Of a stretch of 15,980 nucleotides of DNA, positions 6,972-14,427 are shown piece after piece. Each line of letters opens with the position of its first letter. The first letter of the stretch is position 1. The translations under genes were made by a program, and so were the position numbers. Under the pieces are notes generated by a model, which was not told the DNA's origin, searched no databases, and saw nothing but the letters and a program-made list of their open reading frames with translations. The DNA is from an uncultured Chlamydiae bacterium (GTDB taxonomy: Bacteria > Chlamydiota > Chlamydiia > Chlamydiales > Rhabdochlamydiaceae), in the NCBI GenBank assembly GCA_903867585.1, contig CAIPRZ010000006.1, positions 1 through 15,980 of the forward strand, read 5' to 3'.

Positions 6972-8138
6972 ATGCTCAAATTTTCAATGGCTCTTAGCCT
7001 TTTTGCGTTGTCTTCATTATGTGCTGATGAAGGCTTCACTCCTAATCAAGAATTGATAACTCAAGAAGTTGCCCCTCAGGCCACTTTACCAAAGCCTGCT
7101 ACTTTCAAAAAAAGTGAAAACTTCAAACCTTTTACTGGGAAAGTTAAAGGTAAACGAGTTCGTCTGCGTGCATCACCTGATATGGAAGGGGCTGTTATAA
7201 GAGAACTCAACAGCAGTGAACTTATTTCTGTTATCGAAGATAAGGGAGATTTTTGGGGAATTTGTCCTACCAACGAATCTACAGCTTATGTTTTTAGAAG
7301 TTTTGTTTTAGATAACACTATTGAAGGGACTCATGTAAACGTCCGTCTAAAACCCCATACAGAAGCCCCGATTATAGCCCATCTTAACACCGGCGATAAG
7401 ATTGAAGGTCATGTTTGCTCTAATAATAGCAAATGGATGGAAATCAAAGCCCCCGCATCTGCGCGTTTTTATGTTGCTAAAGAATATATAGAAAACATCG
7501 GTGGTCCAGAACTTAAATCTCAAAATGAAAAACGTTCTGTTCATGGCAAACAAATGCTTGAAGCCTCTGTTGCCCTGGCTCGTTCAGAACTCAAAAAAAG
7601 CTATGATCGTATCGATCTAGAAAAAGTAACAGGTCCTCTTAAAGGGCTTGTTGAAGAATTTAGCGATATGCCAGAGCTTGCCTCTAAAGCTAATAATGAG
7701 CTTTTGAGTATTCAAGAATCTCTACTTCAAAAAAGAATTAATTATTTAGAAGATAAAGCTCGCGGCATCGAACCTCAAGATGAGACCGCGCAAACCTCTG
7801 ATGAACTTACTGAAAAAATGAAGCTTTGGGAACCTGTTGAAGAAGCTCTTTATCTTTCATGGTCCTCTATGAATGAAGATAAAAACATCGAGCACTATTA
7901 TGAAGAGCAAAAACTTGGCGCTGTAGCCATCACTGGTGTTGTTGAGTTTTATGAAACCTCTTCAAGAAATAAGCCGGGTGATTATCTCATTAAAGATAAT
8001 AACCAAACTAAAGCCTGTATTTATTCGACTAAAATCGACTTGCAAAAACATATCGGTAAAAAAGTGACCGTTTACGGCATCGAAAGACCGAATCAAAATT
8101 TTGCCTTCCCAGCCTACTACGTGGTTGAAGTAGAATAA
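6972..8138 (+). CDS. Exported protein with two bacterial SH3 domains and OB-like C-terminus, 388 aa
   Basis: The N-terminus has a Sec-type signal peptide: MLKFSMALSLFALSSLCA, a Lys followed by a hydrophobic core and then DEG. Two bacterial SH3 (SH3_3-like) domains follow at about 54-113 (VRLRASPDMEGAVIRELNS) and 118-176 (VNVRLKPHTEAPIIAHLNTG). Both carry the V-x-(V/L)R-x-x-P-(H/D) signature seen in envelope and peptidoglycan-associated proteins. Residues 185-285 form a charged helical linker. The C-terminal 75 residues (AITGVVEFYET, GDYLIKD, IDLQKHIGKKVTVYG) have the strand pattern of an OB-fold module. It is likely periplasmic. A role at the cell wall or septum is inference from domain type, notable because chlamydiae make little peptidoglycan. 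GTGGAGGA at 6957-6963 supports the start. C17 is not in a canonical lipobox because L16 precedes it, though chlamydial lipoboxes can be loose. Confidence 0.88.
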   Translation: MLKFSMALSLFALSSLCADEGFTPNQELITQEVAPQATLPKPATFKKSENFKPFTGKVKGKRVRLRASPDMEGAVIRELNSSELISVIEDKGDFWGICPTNESTAYVFRSFVLDNTIEGTHVNVRLKPHTEAPIIAHLNTGDKIEGHVCSNNSKWMEIKAPASARFYVAKEYIENIGGPELKSQNEKRSVHGKQMLEASVALARSELKKSYDRIDLEKVTGPLKGLVEEFSDMPELASKANNELLSIQESLLQKRINYLEDKARGIEPQDETAQTSDELTEKMKLWEPVEEALYLSWSSMNEDKNIEHYYEEQKLGAVAITGVVEFYETSSRNKPGDYLIKDNNQTKACIYSTKIDLQKHIGKKVTVYGIERPNQNFAFPAYYVVEVE

Positions 8139-8157
8139 TAATTCATTGTGCTATCAT

Positions 8158-8187
8158 CCTTGGGTATTAATTATAAAATGCCCAAGG
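8158..8187 (+). promoter_or_regulatory. Hairpin covering the translation start region of the ferritin-like gene
   Basis: CCTTGGG (8158-8164) pairs perfectly with CCCAAGG (8181-8187) around a 16-base AT-rich loop. It lies 19 bases after the upstream stop and ends one base before ATG 8189. The right arm contains the only Shine-Dalgarno-like AAGG. With no T-run after it, translational control or RNA-end protection is likelier than termination. The loop also contains a TATAAA that could be a -10 element. Confidence 0.35.
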
Positions 8188-8188
8188 T

Positions 8189-8962
8189 ATGGAAGCCAAA
8201 GATTTTGCCACTCTCATCTTAAGTTCTGAATCTATCGAAACAAAGCTTTTTGTTCCCGACCTCATTACCGATCTAAATCCTGGTATACCCATTCTTTGGC
8301 AAGAACCCTCTAGAGTGCCTTCGATGAAATTTTCTAAACGAGGCCACAAGGATAAATTACCAAAAAATAATTTTCATATCGACGATAACCGAGCTATTTG
8401 CCTTCACCGATTTGCAGGACATGAGCTGCTTGCGGTAGAAATCATGGCTTTTGCCCTACTTGCCTTTCCTAATGCCCCCAAAAACTTCAGAAAAGGGCTT
8501 ATCCATACCCTCTTAGAAGAACAAGAGCATGTCAGGTTATATCAAAAAGAGCTCAAAAGATTTAACGTTGAATTGGGCGACATGCCGTTATATAAACATT
8601 TCTGGAAGCTTACCCCCTACATGACCTCCATCTCTCATTATGTCAGTATTATGAGTTTAACTTTTGAAATGGCTAATTTAGACTTTGCTCCCTACTATGG
8701 AAATATTTTTAAATCAGTCGGTGATGAGTCTTCCTCACAGCTTATGGATAAAATTTATCAAGATGAGATAAGCCATGTAGCTTTTGGTTATGGCTGGCTT
8801 AAAAAAGAAAATAAGAGCTCCAATTGTTTTCATGAAAAATGGCTAGATCATTTACCAGATCTCATCGAACCTAAAAGAGCCAAAGGACCTCTTTTCAATC
8901 CAGAAGGGAGAAAAAAAGCGGGCCTTAAAGAGGATTATATACTATTTCTTAAAGAGCTTTAG
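8189..8962 (+). CDS. DUF455-family ferritin-like di-metal protein, 257 aa
   Basis: The protein fits the DUF455 ferritin-like family. A helical core carries carboxylate/His pairs typical of four-helix di-iron proteins: HELLAVE (H78, E79, E84), E111-x-x-H114 in EEQEHVRLY, E160 in FEMANLDF, and E193-x-x-H196 in DEISHVAFG. The N-terminal stretch AKDFATLILSSESIETKL matches how this family usually begins, so ATG 8189 is kept; an in-frame stop at 8174-8176 excludes earlier starts. The biochemical role of DUF455 proteins is not established to my knowledge. Oxidase or hydroxylase chemistry is inferred from the fold. It follows the SH3 gene by 50 bases and its stop overlaps the rmuC stop by three bases on the opposite strand. 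No canonical RBS is visible apart from AAGG inside a hairpin arm. Confidence 0.85.
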   Translation: MEAKDFATLILSSESIETKLFVPDLITDLNPGIPILWQEPSRVPSMKFSKRGHKDKLPKNNFHIDDNRAICLHRFAGHELLAVEIMAFALLAFPNAPKNFRKGLIHTLLEEQEHVRLYQKELKRFNVELGDMPLYKHFWKLTPYMTSISHYVSIMSLTFEMANLDFAPYYGNIFKSVGDESSSQLMDKIYQDEISHVAFGYGWLKKENKSSNCFHEKWLDHLPDLIEPKRAKGPLFNPEGRKKAGLKEDYILFLKEL

Positions 8963-10119
8963 CTTTCGATGGCAGGTTCCCGAGCTTGCTCAGTGATCGA
9001 TTCGATGGCTTCATGTTTACTATCATAGGTGTCTATGCCTAATTGCTCAAATTTACGAGCTGATACCATGACACGAGACTCTAGAGTGCTTAGAGTTTTA
9101 TTATAAGCTTCAACAGCAGAATTAAGCCCTTTTCCAAGCCTTAAAAAATGGGCATTCAAATCCCCGATCCTTTTATATAGCTCTTTACCGAGTCCTTTAA
9201 CAGCTTCTACTTGTAAAGATAGCGTTTCCTGCTTCCAGCCAAAAGCGACAGCTTTAAGAAGCGCAAGAAGCGTTGTGGGTGTTGCTATCATCACCTGATT
9301 TTTAGCCCCAAGCTCAATGAGAGTAGGATCGACAGCTAACGCTGAACTAAATAGACTTTCTTGAGGAAGAAATAAAATAACAAATTCGATTGAATTTTCA
9401 AGCGCTTCAAAATAATTTTTCTTTGATAGAGCTAAGATGTGCTCTTTAAGCTTAATGGCATGCTCTTTGAGTTTTTCTTCCTTAGCCATCTCTTGATTTA
9501 AACTGGCCGCTTCTAAGTAGGCATTTAGTGGAGCTTTAGAATCGATCACAAGCTGCCTACCACCAGAGAGCTTTACAATCACATCCGGTCTTTGACGATC
9601 TGTCTTCAACACTTGCTGCTCACTAAAATCACAATATGGGAGCAGCCCTGAAATCTCCAGAACCCTTTTTAATTGAAGCTCTCCCCACATGCCACGACAC
9701 ACCGGATTTTTTAAGGCAGAAGCCAGTGACTGAGTCTGCTCTTTTAAAAGAATTTCAGAATCTTTTAGAAGTTTCAGCTGCACCTTTAACCCCTCATGAT
9801 CCCCTTTTCTCTCTTTTTCTAAATTGGTCAGTCCAGAGTTTAGTTTTTCTAGCGTCTCTTTAACAGGTTGTAAAACTTGTAAGAGCATAGACTGTTTATC
9901 AGCAGCTGTTTTTATGAAATGATCTGTGTTCTTTTCTAAAGCCTCTTGAGATAAAAGCTTAAAAGTCTTTTCCATCTCTTGAAGATTTTTATTTTCCGTC
10001 TCTAGAACTTTTAATTGTAGACTAAGCTCAAAAATCTGTTTTTGTGCTTTTTGAACTTTATTTTTTTCATAAAGCCATAAAATTAAAAAAATAGAAGAGG
10101 CTGCATAAAAAGTGATCAC
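8959..10119 (-). CDS. rmuC: RmuC family DNA recombination protein, 386 aa
   Basis: RmuC proteins are predicted membrane-anchored nucleases that limit DNA inversions between short repeats. Here an N-terminal membrane segment (residues 1-17) leads to a long coiled coil (about 20-135). The conserved core follows: GMWGELQLKRVLEISGL (144-159), RPDVIV with D179, and VIDSKAP with D193 and K195, together a PD-(D/E)xK-like nuclease set. Further family motifs are FLPQESLFSSAL (250-261) and the VMIATPTTLLALLKAVAFGWKQE region (276-298). The length is somewhat short for the family. The start is GTG 10119, sharing its first base with the TAG stop of pssA (TAGTG). The GAGGA Shine-Dalgarno lies inside the pssA end, implying translational coupling. 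No ATG occurs until residue 49, so GTG is well supported. The stop TAA (8961-8959) overlaps the convergent DUF455 stop. Confidence 0.93.
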   Translation of the reverse strand: MITFYAASSIFLILWLYEKNKVQKAQKQIFELSLQLKVLETENKNLQEMEKTFKLLSQEALEKNTDHFIKTAADKQSMLLQVLQPVKETLEKLNSGLTNLEKERKGDHEGLKVQLKLLKDSEILLKEQTQSLASALKNPVCRGMWGELQLKRVLEISGLLPYCDFSEQQVLKTDRQRPDVIVKLSGGRQLVIDSKAPLNAYLEAASLNQEMAKEEKLKEHAIKLKEHILALSKKNYFEALENSIEFVILFLPQESLFSSALAVDPTLIELGAKNQVMIATPTTLLALLKAVAFGWKQETLSLQVEAVKGLGKELYKRIGDLNAHFLRLGKGLNSAVEAYNKTLSTLESRVMVSARKFEQLGIDTYDSKHEAIESITEQAREPAIES

Positions 10120-10940
10120 TATAAATCTTCCTCTTCTGGCTCATAATCGACTAAGGTTTTCGATTTTTTACCCGCTATTTTACGTATACAGCCTAGAATA
10201 AGAGCTATCACATTATAGGATAGACTTATAATTAAAAGGGTCTCTTTAAAGTAATATAGGACTCCATATAAAGAGCAAATAACGCCAAGAACAGCTACAA
10301 AAACCAGTTGAAAAGAGGCCATTCTAAAATGGAGAGCTTTAGAAGAAGGGTATTTGATACGGGAAATCATTAAATAACCCAGAACAAATTCGCTAGCACT
10401 TAAAAACAATCTGAGCTTTGTATCATCAAGTTGAAAAAGATCACCAAATAAATTCTGATTAAAATTAATAGCTAAAGAGGTAATGGCGGCAGCTGGTATT
10501 GGAAGACCTGTAAAATGCTTCTTTTGACTCATCTCAAGCTCTACATCGTGTTTAGCAAGGCTTGCTTTTACATTATAACGGACAAGACGGAGCACCCCAC
10601 AAAGGGCATAAACCATGGTTGCTGCTATAAAAATAAAATTTAAAGATTTGCTTTGAGATAGTGGTAGAGTTTTAATCATTAGAATACTTGGAGCAATACC
10701 AAAGGTAATGGCATCGGATAAGGTATCAAATACAACCCCAAACTCACTTTCTGCGCGCATAGCGCGAGCTACAGCCCCGTCTAATAGATCTGCAAAAGCT
10801 GCCACTAGGAGCAAAGAGACCATCAGTGGCATGCTAGAGGTGATGTCCCCTTGCAAAAGGCAAGCTTTAAAAATGACAAATAAACCGCATGACAACCCAA
10901 AAGCTGTGATAATATTAGGAATAAAATAGACTTTTTTCAT
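10119..10940 (-). CDS. pssA: CDP-diacylglycerol-serine O-phosphatidyltransferase, 273 aa
   Basis: This integral membrane enzyme transfers phosphatidyl from CDP-diacylglycerol to L-serine, giving phosphatidylserine, the precursor of phosphatidylethanolamine. The CDP-alcohol phosphatidyltransferase motif D-G-x2-A-R-x8-G-x3-D-x3-D is complete: D54, G55, A58, R59, G68, D72, D76. The N-terminus MKKVYFIPNIITAFGLSCG is characteristic of PssA. Several hydrophobic segments follow, and the C-terminal tail is charged (DYEPEEEDL). The start is placed at ATG 10940. In-frame ATGs at 10949 and 10988 exist, but 10988 lies upstream of a likely -10 (TATAAC, 10973-10968) and adds a sequence unlike the family. 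It is the first gene of a two-gene unit with rmuC and diverges from nrdA across 272 bases. Confidence 0.95.
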   Translation of the reverse strand: MKKVYFIPNIITAFGLSCGLFVIFKACLLQGDITSSMPLMVSLLLVAAFADLLDGAVARAMRAESEFGVVFDTLSDAITFGIAPSILMIKTLPLSQSKSLNFIFIAATMVYALCGVLRLVRYNVKASLAKHDVELEMSQKKHFTGLPIPAAAITSLAINFNQNLFGDLFQLDDTKLRLFLSASEFVLGYLMISRIKYPSSKALHFRMASFQLVFVAVLGVICSLYGVLYYFKETLLIISLSYNVIALILGCIRKIAGKKSKTLVDYEPEEEDL

Positions 10941-11098
10941 AAAAAACATCTCATGTACTTTTCTCAAGTTATAGCAAAAAAAAATCATTCAAGCTACTTC
11001 TGTTAATCAGATTTTTTTTCGTTAAACGAGCTTTTTTGAGATTTTTTTTCTTAATCGATTTGCTTTTATAACTTTGCATTTTCTTATTTTTTTTATTC

Positions 11099-11137
11099 TA
11101 GACAAAATGATTTAACCTACTATATATGGTGTATAAG
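11099..11137 (+). promoter_or_regulatory. Candidate nrdAB promoter
   Basis: TAGACA (11099-11104, five of six to the -35 consensus) is 16 bases before TATATA (11121-11126). An alternative -10 is TATAAG at 11132-11137. Either -10 overlaps or adjoins the first NrdR-like palindrome. The preceding 11000-11100 is strongly T-rich, with no gene or clear hairpin. Confidence 0.4.
11117..11132 (+). promoter_or_regulatory. NrdR-box-like operator 1
   Basis: CTACTATATATGGTGT matches the known NrdR box pattern (ACACTATATATAGTGT-like) at 12 of 16 positions, including the central CTATATAT and the GTGT end. NrdR is the ATP-cone repressor of ribonucleotide reductase genes, and a chlamydial orthologue (CT406) is reported to bind upstream of nrdAB. 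The site lies over the candidate -10. Confidence 0.55.
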
Positions 11138-11150
11138 AAACGATAAAGGT

Positions 11151-11168
11151 ACCACCCCTTGTAGTGGT
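11151..11168 (+). promoter_or_regulatory. NrdR-box-like operator 2 (palindrome)
   Basis: ACCACCCCTTGTAGTGGT has perfect 5-base inverted arms (ACCAC/GTGGT), with CAC and TAGTG resembling NrdR half-sites. The centre differs from consensus. Its midpoint is 35 bases from box 1. NrdR normally uses paired boxes, so position supports it more than sequence. Confidence 0.45.
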
Positions 11169-11212
11169 TAACCAAATCTTTCCACAAAATTAACACGAAA
11201 AAGAGTGATGTC

Positions 11213-14200
11213 ATGTCAGATAAAGAAGCTTCCTTCCTATTAAATCAAAATGTAGTCGATAAAGGATCTTTTGAAACGCAAAAAAACGAATCCGTTGGCT
11301 TTACAGTAGTCAAACGGGATGGATCCCTTGTTCCTTTTAGAAAAGAAAGAATCTTCCGCGCGATTGAACTGGCTTTTAGAGATACTCGTAAAATCGGCAA
11401 AGACTCCTCACTCCCTTATGATGTTGAAGAAAGTGTGACAAACCTCACAGAACAAGTCGTAAGACATCTTCTCATGCTCGCTTCTAAAGGAGCTTGCCTT
11501 AATGTTGAAGGAATACAAGATCTTGTTGAAGTTACTTTAATGAAAAGTGGCTATCATGATGTTGCAAGAGATTACATCATCTATAGGGATCAACATAAAG
11601 CGCTCAGAGAAGATTCAGCAAGAAACTTAAAATTTGCTCGTAAAGATGGCGCTGTAGTCCGTTTTAATCCGATGAAAATAGCTACTAAAATTGAAACTGC
11701 TTTCCGCGGCGCTAATTTAATCGAAGGACAAACGCCTGAGTCTTTAATCGAATCAGTGAATCTGATGACCATGCAACTCATTGAAAAAGCTAAAAACCAA
11801 CATAATGAAGAGCCGATTCTTCAAGCGTCTTGGATTGCTAATGAAATCGAAAATCTTTTGATGGCTTCTGGCTTTTTTAAAGAGGCTAAATATCTCATCA
11901 AAATGGATACCTTAAAGCAAGAGAATCCGGTTGAGAGCGCGCAAATACCACTGCCTATTAGCGTGGAATACACCATCACAAAAACAGATGGTTCCAAAAC
12001 TCAACTATCTGAAGATGTTCTTAAATCAAGAATTCAAACCGCCTGTAAAGGTCTTCATGACAAAGTCGATGCTTCTATGCTTTTAACCTCAACGGTTACA
12101 AATTTTTATGAAGGCATAAAAGAAGAAGAGATCGATTTAGCTCTTATGATGGCTGCAAGATCTAATATTGAAAAAGAGCCTGCTTATTCTCAAGTAGCAG
12201 CCCGCTTGCTCTTAGATACTCTTTATCGTGAATCCATTTACACCACAGCCTCTGATCCAGAATTAAAAACCAAACACTCTAAAGGTTTTATTGCCTACTT
12301 GAAGCATGCTGTAAAAATAGAAAGAATCCATCCAGCCCTTCTTGATTTTGATCTTGAAACGCTTGGTAAAGCGATGGATCTACAAAGAGATGATTTATTT
12401 ACCTATTTAGGTCTTCAAACTCTTTATGATCGCTATTTTATCCACGATGAAGGTCGCAAAATCGAAACGCCACAAATGTTTTGGATGCGTGTTTCTATGG
12501 GTCTTGCTCTCAATGAAAAAGAAAATAAAACAGAACGTGCGATCGAATTTTATAATATTCTATCAACCTTCCTCTTCACCTCAAGCACCCCAACCCTATT
12601 TAATTCAGGGACACTCCATCCGCAATTGAGCTCATGCTATCTATCCACTATTTCTGATGATCTGCACCACATATTTAAAGTTGTAGCCGATGATGCTCAG
12701 CTTTCTAAATGGGCTGGAGGCATTGGTAACGACTGGACTAATGTAAGAGCCACAGGAGCCCGTATTAAAGGAACTAACGGTTCAAGCCAAGGGGTAATTC
12801 CTTTCTTAAAAGTAGCCAATGATACAGCTGTAGCTGTTAACCAAGGTGGAAAAAGAAAAGGGGCTATGTGTGCTTATCTTGAAACTTGGCACCTAGATAT
12901 CGAAGACTTTTTAGAGTTAAGAAAAAATACCGGTGATGAGAGACGTCGTACACATGATATGAATACAGCCAACTGGATTCCTGATCTTTTCATGAAACGT
13001 GTTGCCACTGGTGGACAATGGACACTATTTTCTCCAAGTGATTGCCCAGATCTTCATGATTTATATGGACAAGCCTTTGACACTCGCTATGAAGAGTATG
13101 AAAAAATGGCTGATGAAGGAAAAATTAAACTCTTCAAGCGCATTGAAGCTTCGATGCTGTGGAGAAAAATGCTGAGCCTCCTTTTTGAAACAGGCCATCC
13201 TTGGATGACATTTAAAGATCCTTCTAATATTAGATCGCCTCAAGATCATCAAGGCGTTGTTCATAGTTCTAATTTATGTACAGAAATATTACTGAATACA
13301 TCAGCTGATGAAACCGCTGTTTGCAACTTGGGTTCTATTAACCTCAAAATGCATTTTATCAATAAAAAATTAGATCAAAAGCAACTTGAGAAAACAGTTA
13401 AAACGGCCATTCGCATGCTTGATAATGTGATCGATATTAACTTCTATCCAATTGCTGAAGCGCGTAATTCTAACCTAAGACACCGTCCAATAGGACTTGG
13501 TCTTATGGGCTTCCAAGACTGTCTTTATGAAATGGATATTTCTTATGCTAGCCATGAAGCCATTGAATTTGCAGATCATAGTATGGAGCTTATTTCCTAC
13601 TACGCCTTAACAGCTTCTTGTGAACTTGCCAAAGAGCGTGGCACTTATGAAAGCTACAAAGGCTCTAAATGGGATCGGGGCTTTTTACCCATCGACACGC
13701 TTAACCTTCTTGAAAAAGAGCGCGGGGGCCATTTAGATGTTGATCGCTCAAGTCTTCTTGATTGGTCATCTTTAAGAGAAGCTATTAAAGCCAACGGTCT
13801 TCGCAATTGTAATACAATGGCTATAGCTCCAACAGCGACTATTTCCAATATTACAGGAGTGACTCAATCGATTGAACCGATGTATTCCCATCTATTTGTG
13901 AAGTCAAATCTCTCAGGAGAGTTTACTATTCCAAACCTCTATCTTGTAGAAAAGCTTAAAGAGCTTAATTTATGGGATGCAGATATGCTCGATGACCTTA
14001 AGTATTTTGATGGCTCTATTAAAGAGATCGAAAGAATACCAGATCACATCAAGCAAATCTTTTTAACCGCTTTTGAGATCGATCCAGAATGGATTATTGA
14101 ATGTGCCAGCCGCCGCCAAAAATGGATCGATATGGGCGAATCGTTAAACCTCTATTTAGCTGAACCCTCCGGCAAAAAGCTTCATCAAATGTATATGCTA

Positions 14201-14407
14201 GCTTGGCAAAAAGGGTTAAAAACCACCTACTACCTGCGCACACGAGCAGCCACTCAGGTAGAAAAATCGACGACTGATGTGAATCGTCGTAGCCTCCAAC
14301 CCCGTTGGATGAAAAATAAGTCAGCATCAAGCAATGTTCAGGTAAATCGACAAGAAGCCCCTGTCAAAGCTTGTAGTCTTGAAGAAGGTTGTGAAAGTTG
14401 CCAGTAA
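11213..14407 (+). CDS. nrdA: Class I ribonucleotide reductase large subunit with three ATP-cones, 1064 aa
   Basis: NrdA reduces ribonucleoside diphosphates to deoxy forms, using the radical made by NrdB. Three ATP-cone domains precede the catalytic barrel. Cone 1 is about 30-127 (VVKRDGSLVPF), cone 2 about 139-230 (RKDGAVVRFNPMKI) and cone 3 about 252-338 (TKTDGSKTQLS). Cone 3 looks degenerate, with the K-R of KRDG lost. By alignment to E. coli NrdA the catalytic set is present: C475 and C704 (redox pair, E. coli C225/C462), N687-C689-E691 in NLCTE (thiyl radical site, C439), Y1006/Y1007 (radical transfer) and C1060/C1063 in the GCESCQ tail (shuttle). At 1064 residues it is far longer than E. 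coli NrdA (about 760) and close to C. trachomatis NrdA (about 1047 as recalled). AAGAG lies about 7 bases before ATG 11213. It is the first gene of the operon, 20 bases before nrdB. Confidence 0.97.
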   Translation: MSDKEASFLLNQNVVDKGSFETQKNESVGFTVVKRDGSLVPFRKERIFRAIELAFRDTRKIGKDSSLPYDVEESVTNLTEQVVRHLLMLASKGACLNVEGIQDLVEVTLMKSGYHDVARDYIIYRDQHKALREDSARNLKFARKDGAVVRFNPMKIATKIETAFRGANLIEGQTPESLIESVNLMTMQLIEKAKNQHNEEPILQASWIANEIENLLMASGFFKEAKYLIKMDTLKQENPVESAQIPLPISVEYTITKTDGSKTQLSEDVLKSRIQTACKGLHDKVDASMLLTSTVTNFYEGIKEEEIDLALMMAARSNIEKEPAYSQVAARLLLDTLYRESIYTTASDPELKTKHSKGFIAYLKHAVKIERIHPALLDFDLETLGKAMDLQRDDLFTYLGLQTLYDRYFIHDEGRKIETPQMFWMRVSMGLALNEKENKTERAIEFYNILSTFLFTSSTPTLFNSGTLHPQLSSCYLSTISDDLHHIFKVVADDAQLSKWAGGIGNDWTNVRATGARIKGTNGSSQGVIPFLKVANDTAVAVNQGGKRKGAMCAYLETWHLDIEDFLELRKNTGDERRRTHDMNTANWIPDLFMKRVATGGQWTLFSPSDCPDLHDLYGQAFDTRYEEYEKMADEGKIKLFKRIEASMLWRKMLSLLFETGHPWMTFKDPSNIRSPQDHQGVVHSSNLCTEILLNTSADETAVCNLGSINLKMHFINKKLDQKQLEKTVKTAIRMLDNVIDINFYPIAEARNSNLRHRPIGLGLMGFQDCLYEMDISYASHEAIEFADHSMELISYYALTASCELAKERGTYESYKGSKWDRGFLPIDTLNLLEKERGGHLDVDRSSLLDWSSLREAIKANGLRNCNTMAIAPTATISNITGVTQSIEPMYSHLFVKSNLSGEFTIPNLYLVEKLKELNLWDADMLDDLKYFDGSIKEIERIPDHIKQIFLTAFEIDPEWIIECASRRQKWIDMGESLNLYLAEPSGKKLHQMYMLAWQKGLKTTYYLRTRAATQVEKSTTDVNRRSLQPRWMKNKSASSNVQVNRQEAPVKACSLEEGCESCQ

Positions 14408-14415
14408 GTTTTAAA

Positions 14416-14420
14416 AAAGG
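14416..14420 (+). promoter_or_regulatory. Ribosome-binding site deciding the nrdB start
   Basis: AAAGG ends 7 bases before ATG 14428. The in-frame TTG at 14398 overlaps the end of nrdA and has no such site. Confidence 0.75.
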
Positions 14421-14427
14421 ATTAATC

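Noticed and set aside
7008..7025. Lipoprotein signal (LSSLC) in the SH3 protein
   Set aside because: Leu directly before the Cys does not fit the lipobox, so a plain Sec signal is preferred, though not certain.
10941..10988. Longer pssA beginning at ATG 10988
   Set aside because: It adds a sequence unlike PssA and starts upstream of the likely -10 element (10968-10973). MKKVYFIPN at 10940 is the family-like start.
11010..11100. Runs of T between pssA and nrdA as terminators
   Set aside because: No stable hairpin precedes the T-runs, and both flanking genes are transcribed away from this region. It is simply an AT-rich divergent spacer.
12426..12629. Small frames inside nrdA, pssA, phoH, rmuC and the SH3 gene on either strand
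   Set aside because: They lie wholly within strongly supported genes in other frames and have no recognisable product or start signals.
14398..14427. nrdB start at TTG 14398 overlapping nrdA
   Set aside because: ATG 14428 has a well-spaced AAAGG, and its product aligns with the C. trachomatis protein at a constant offset.
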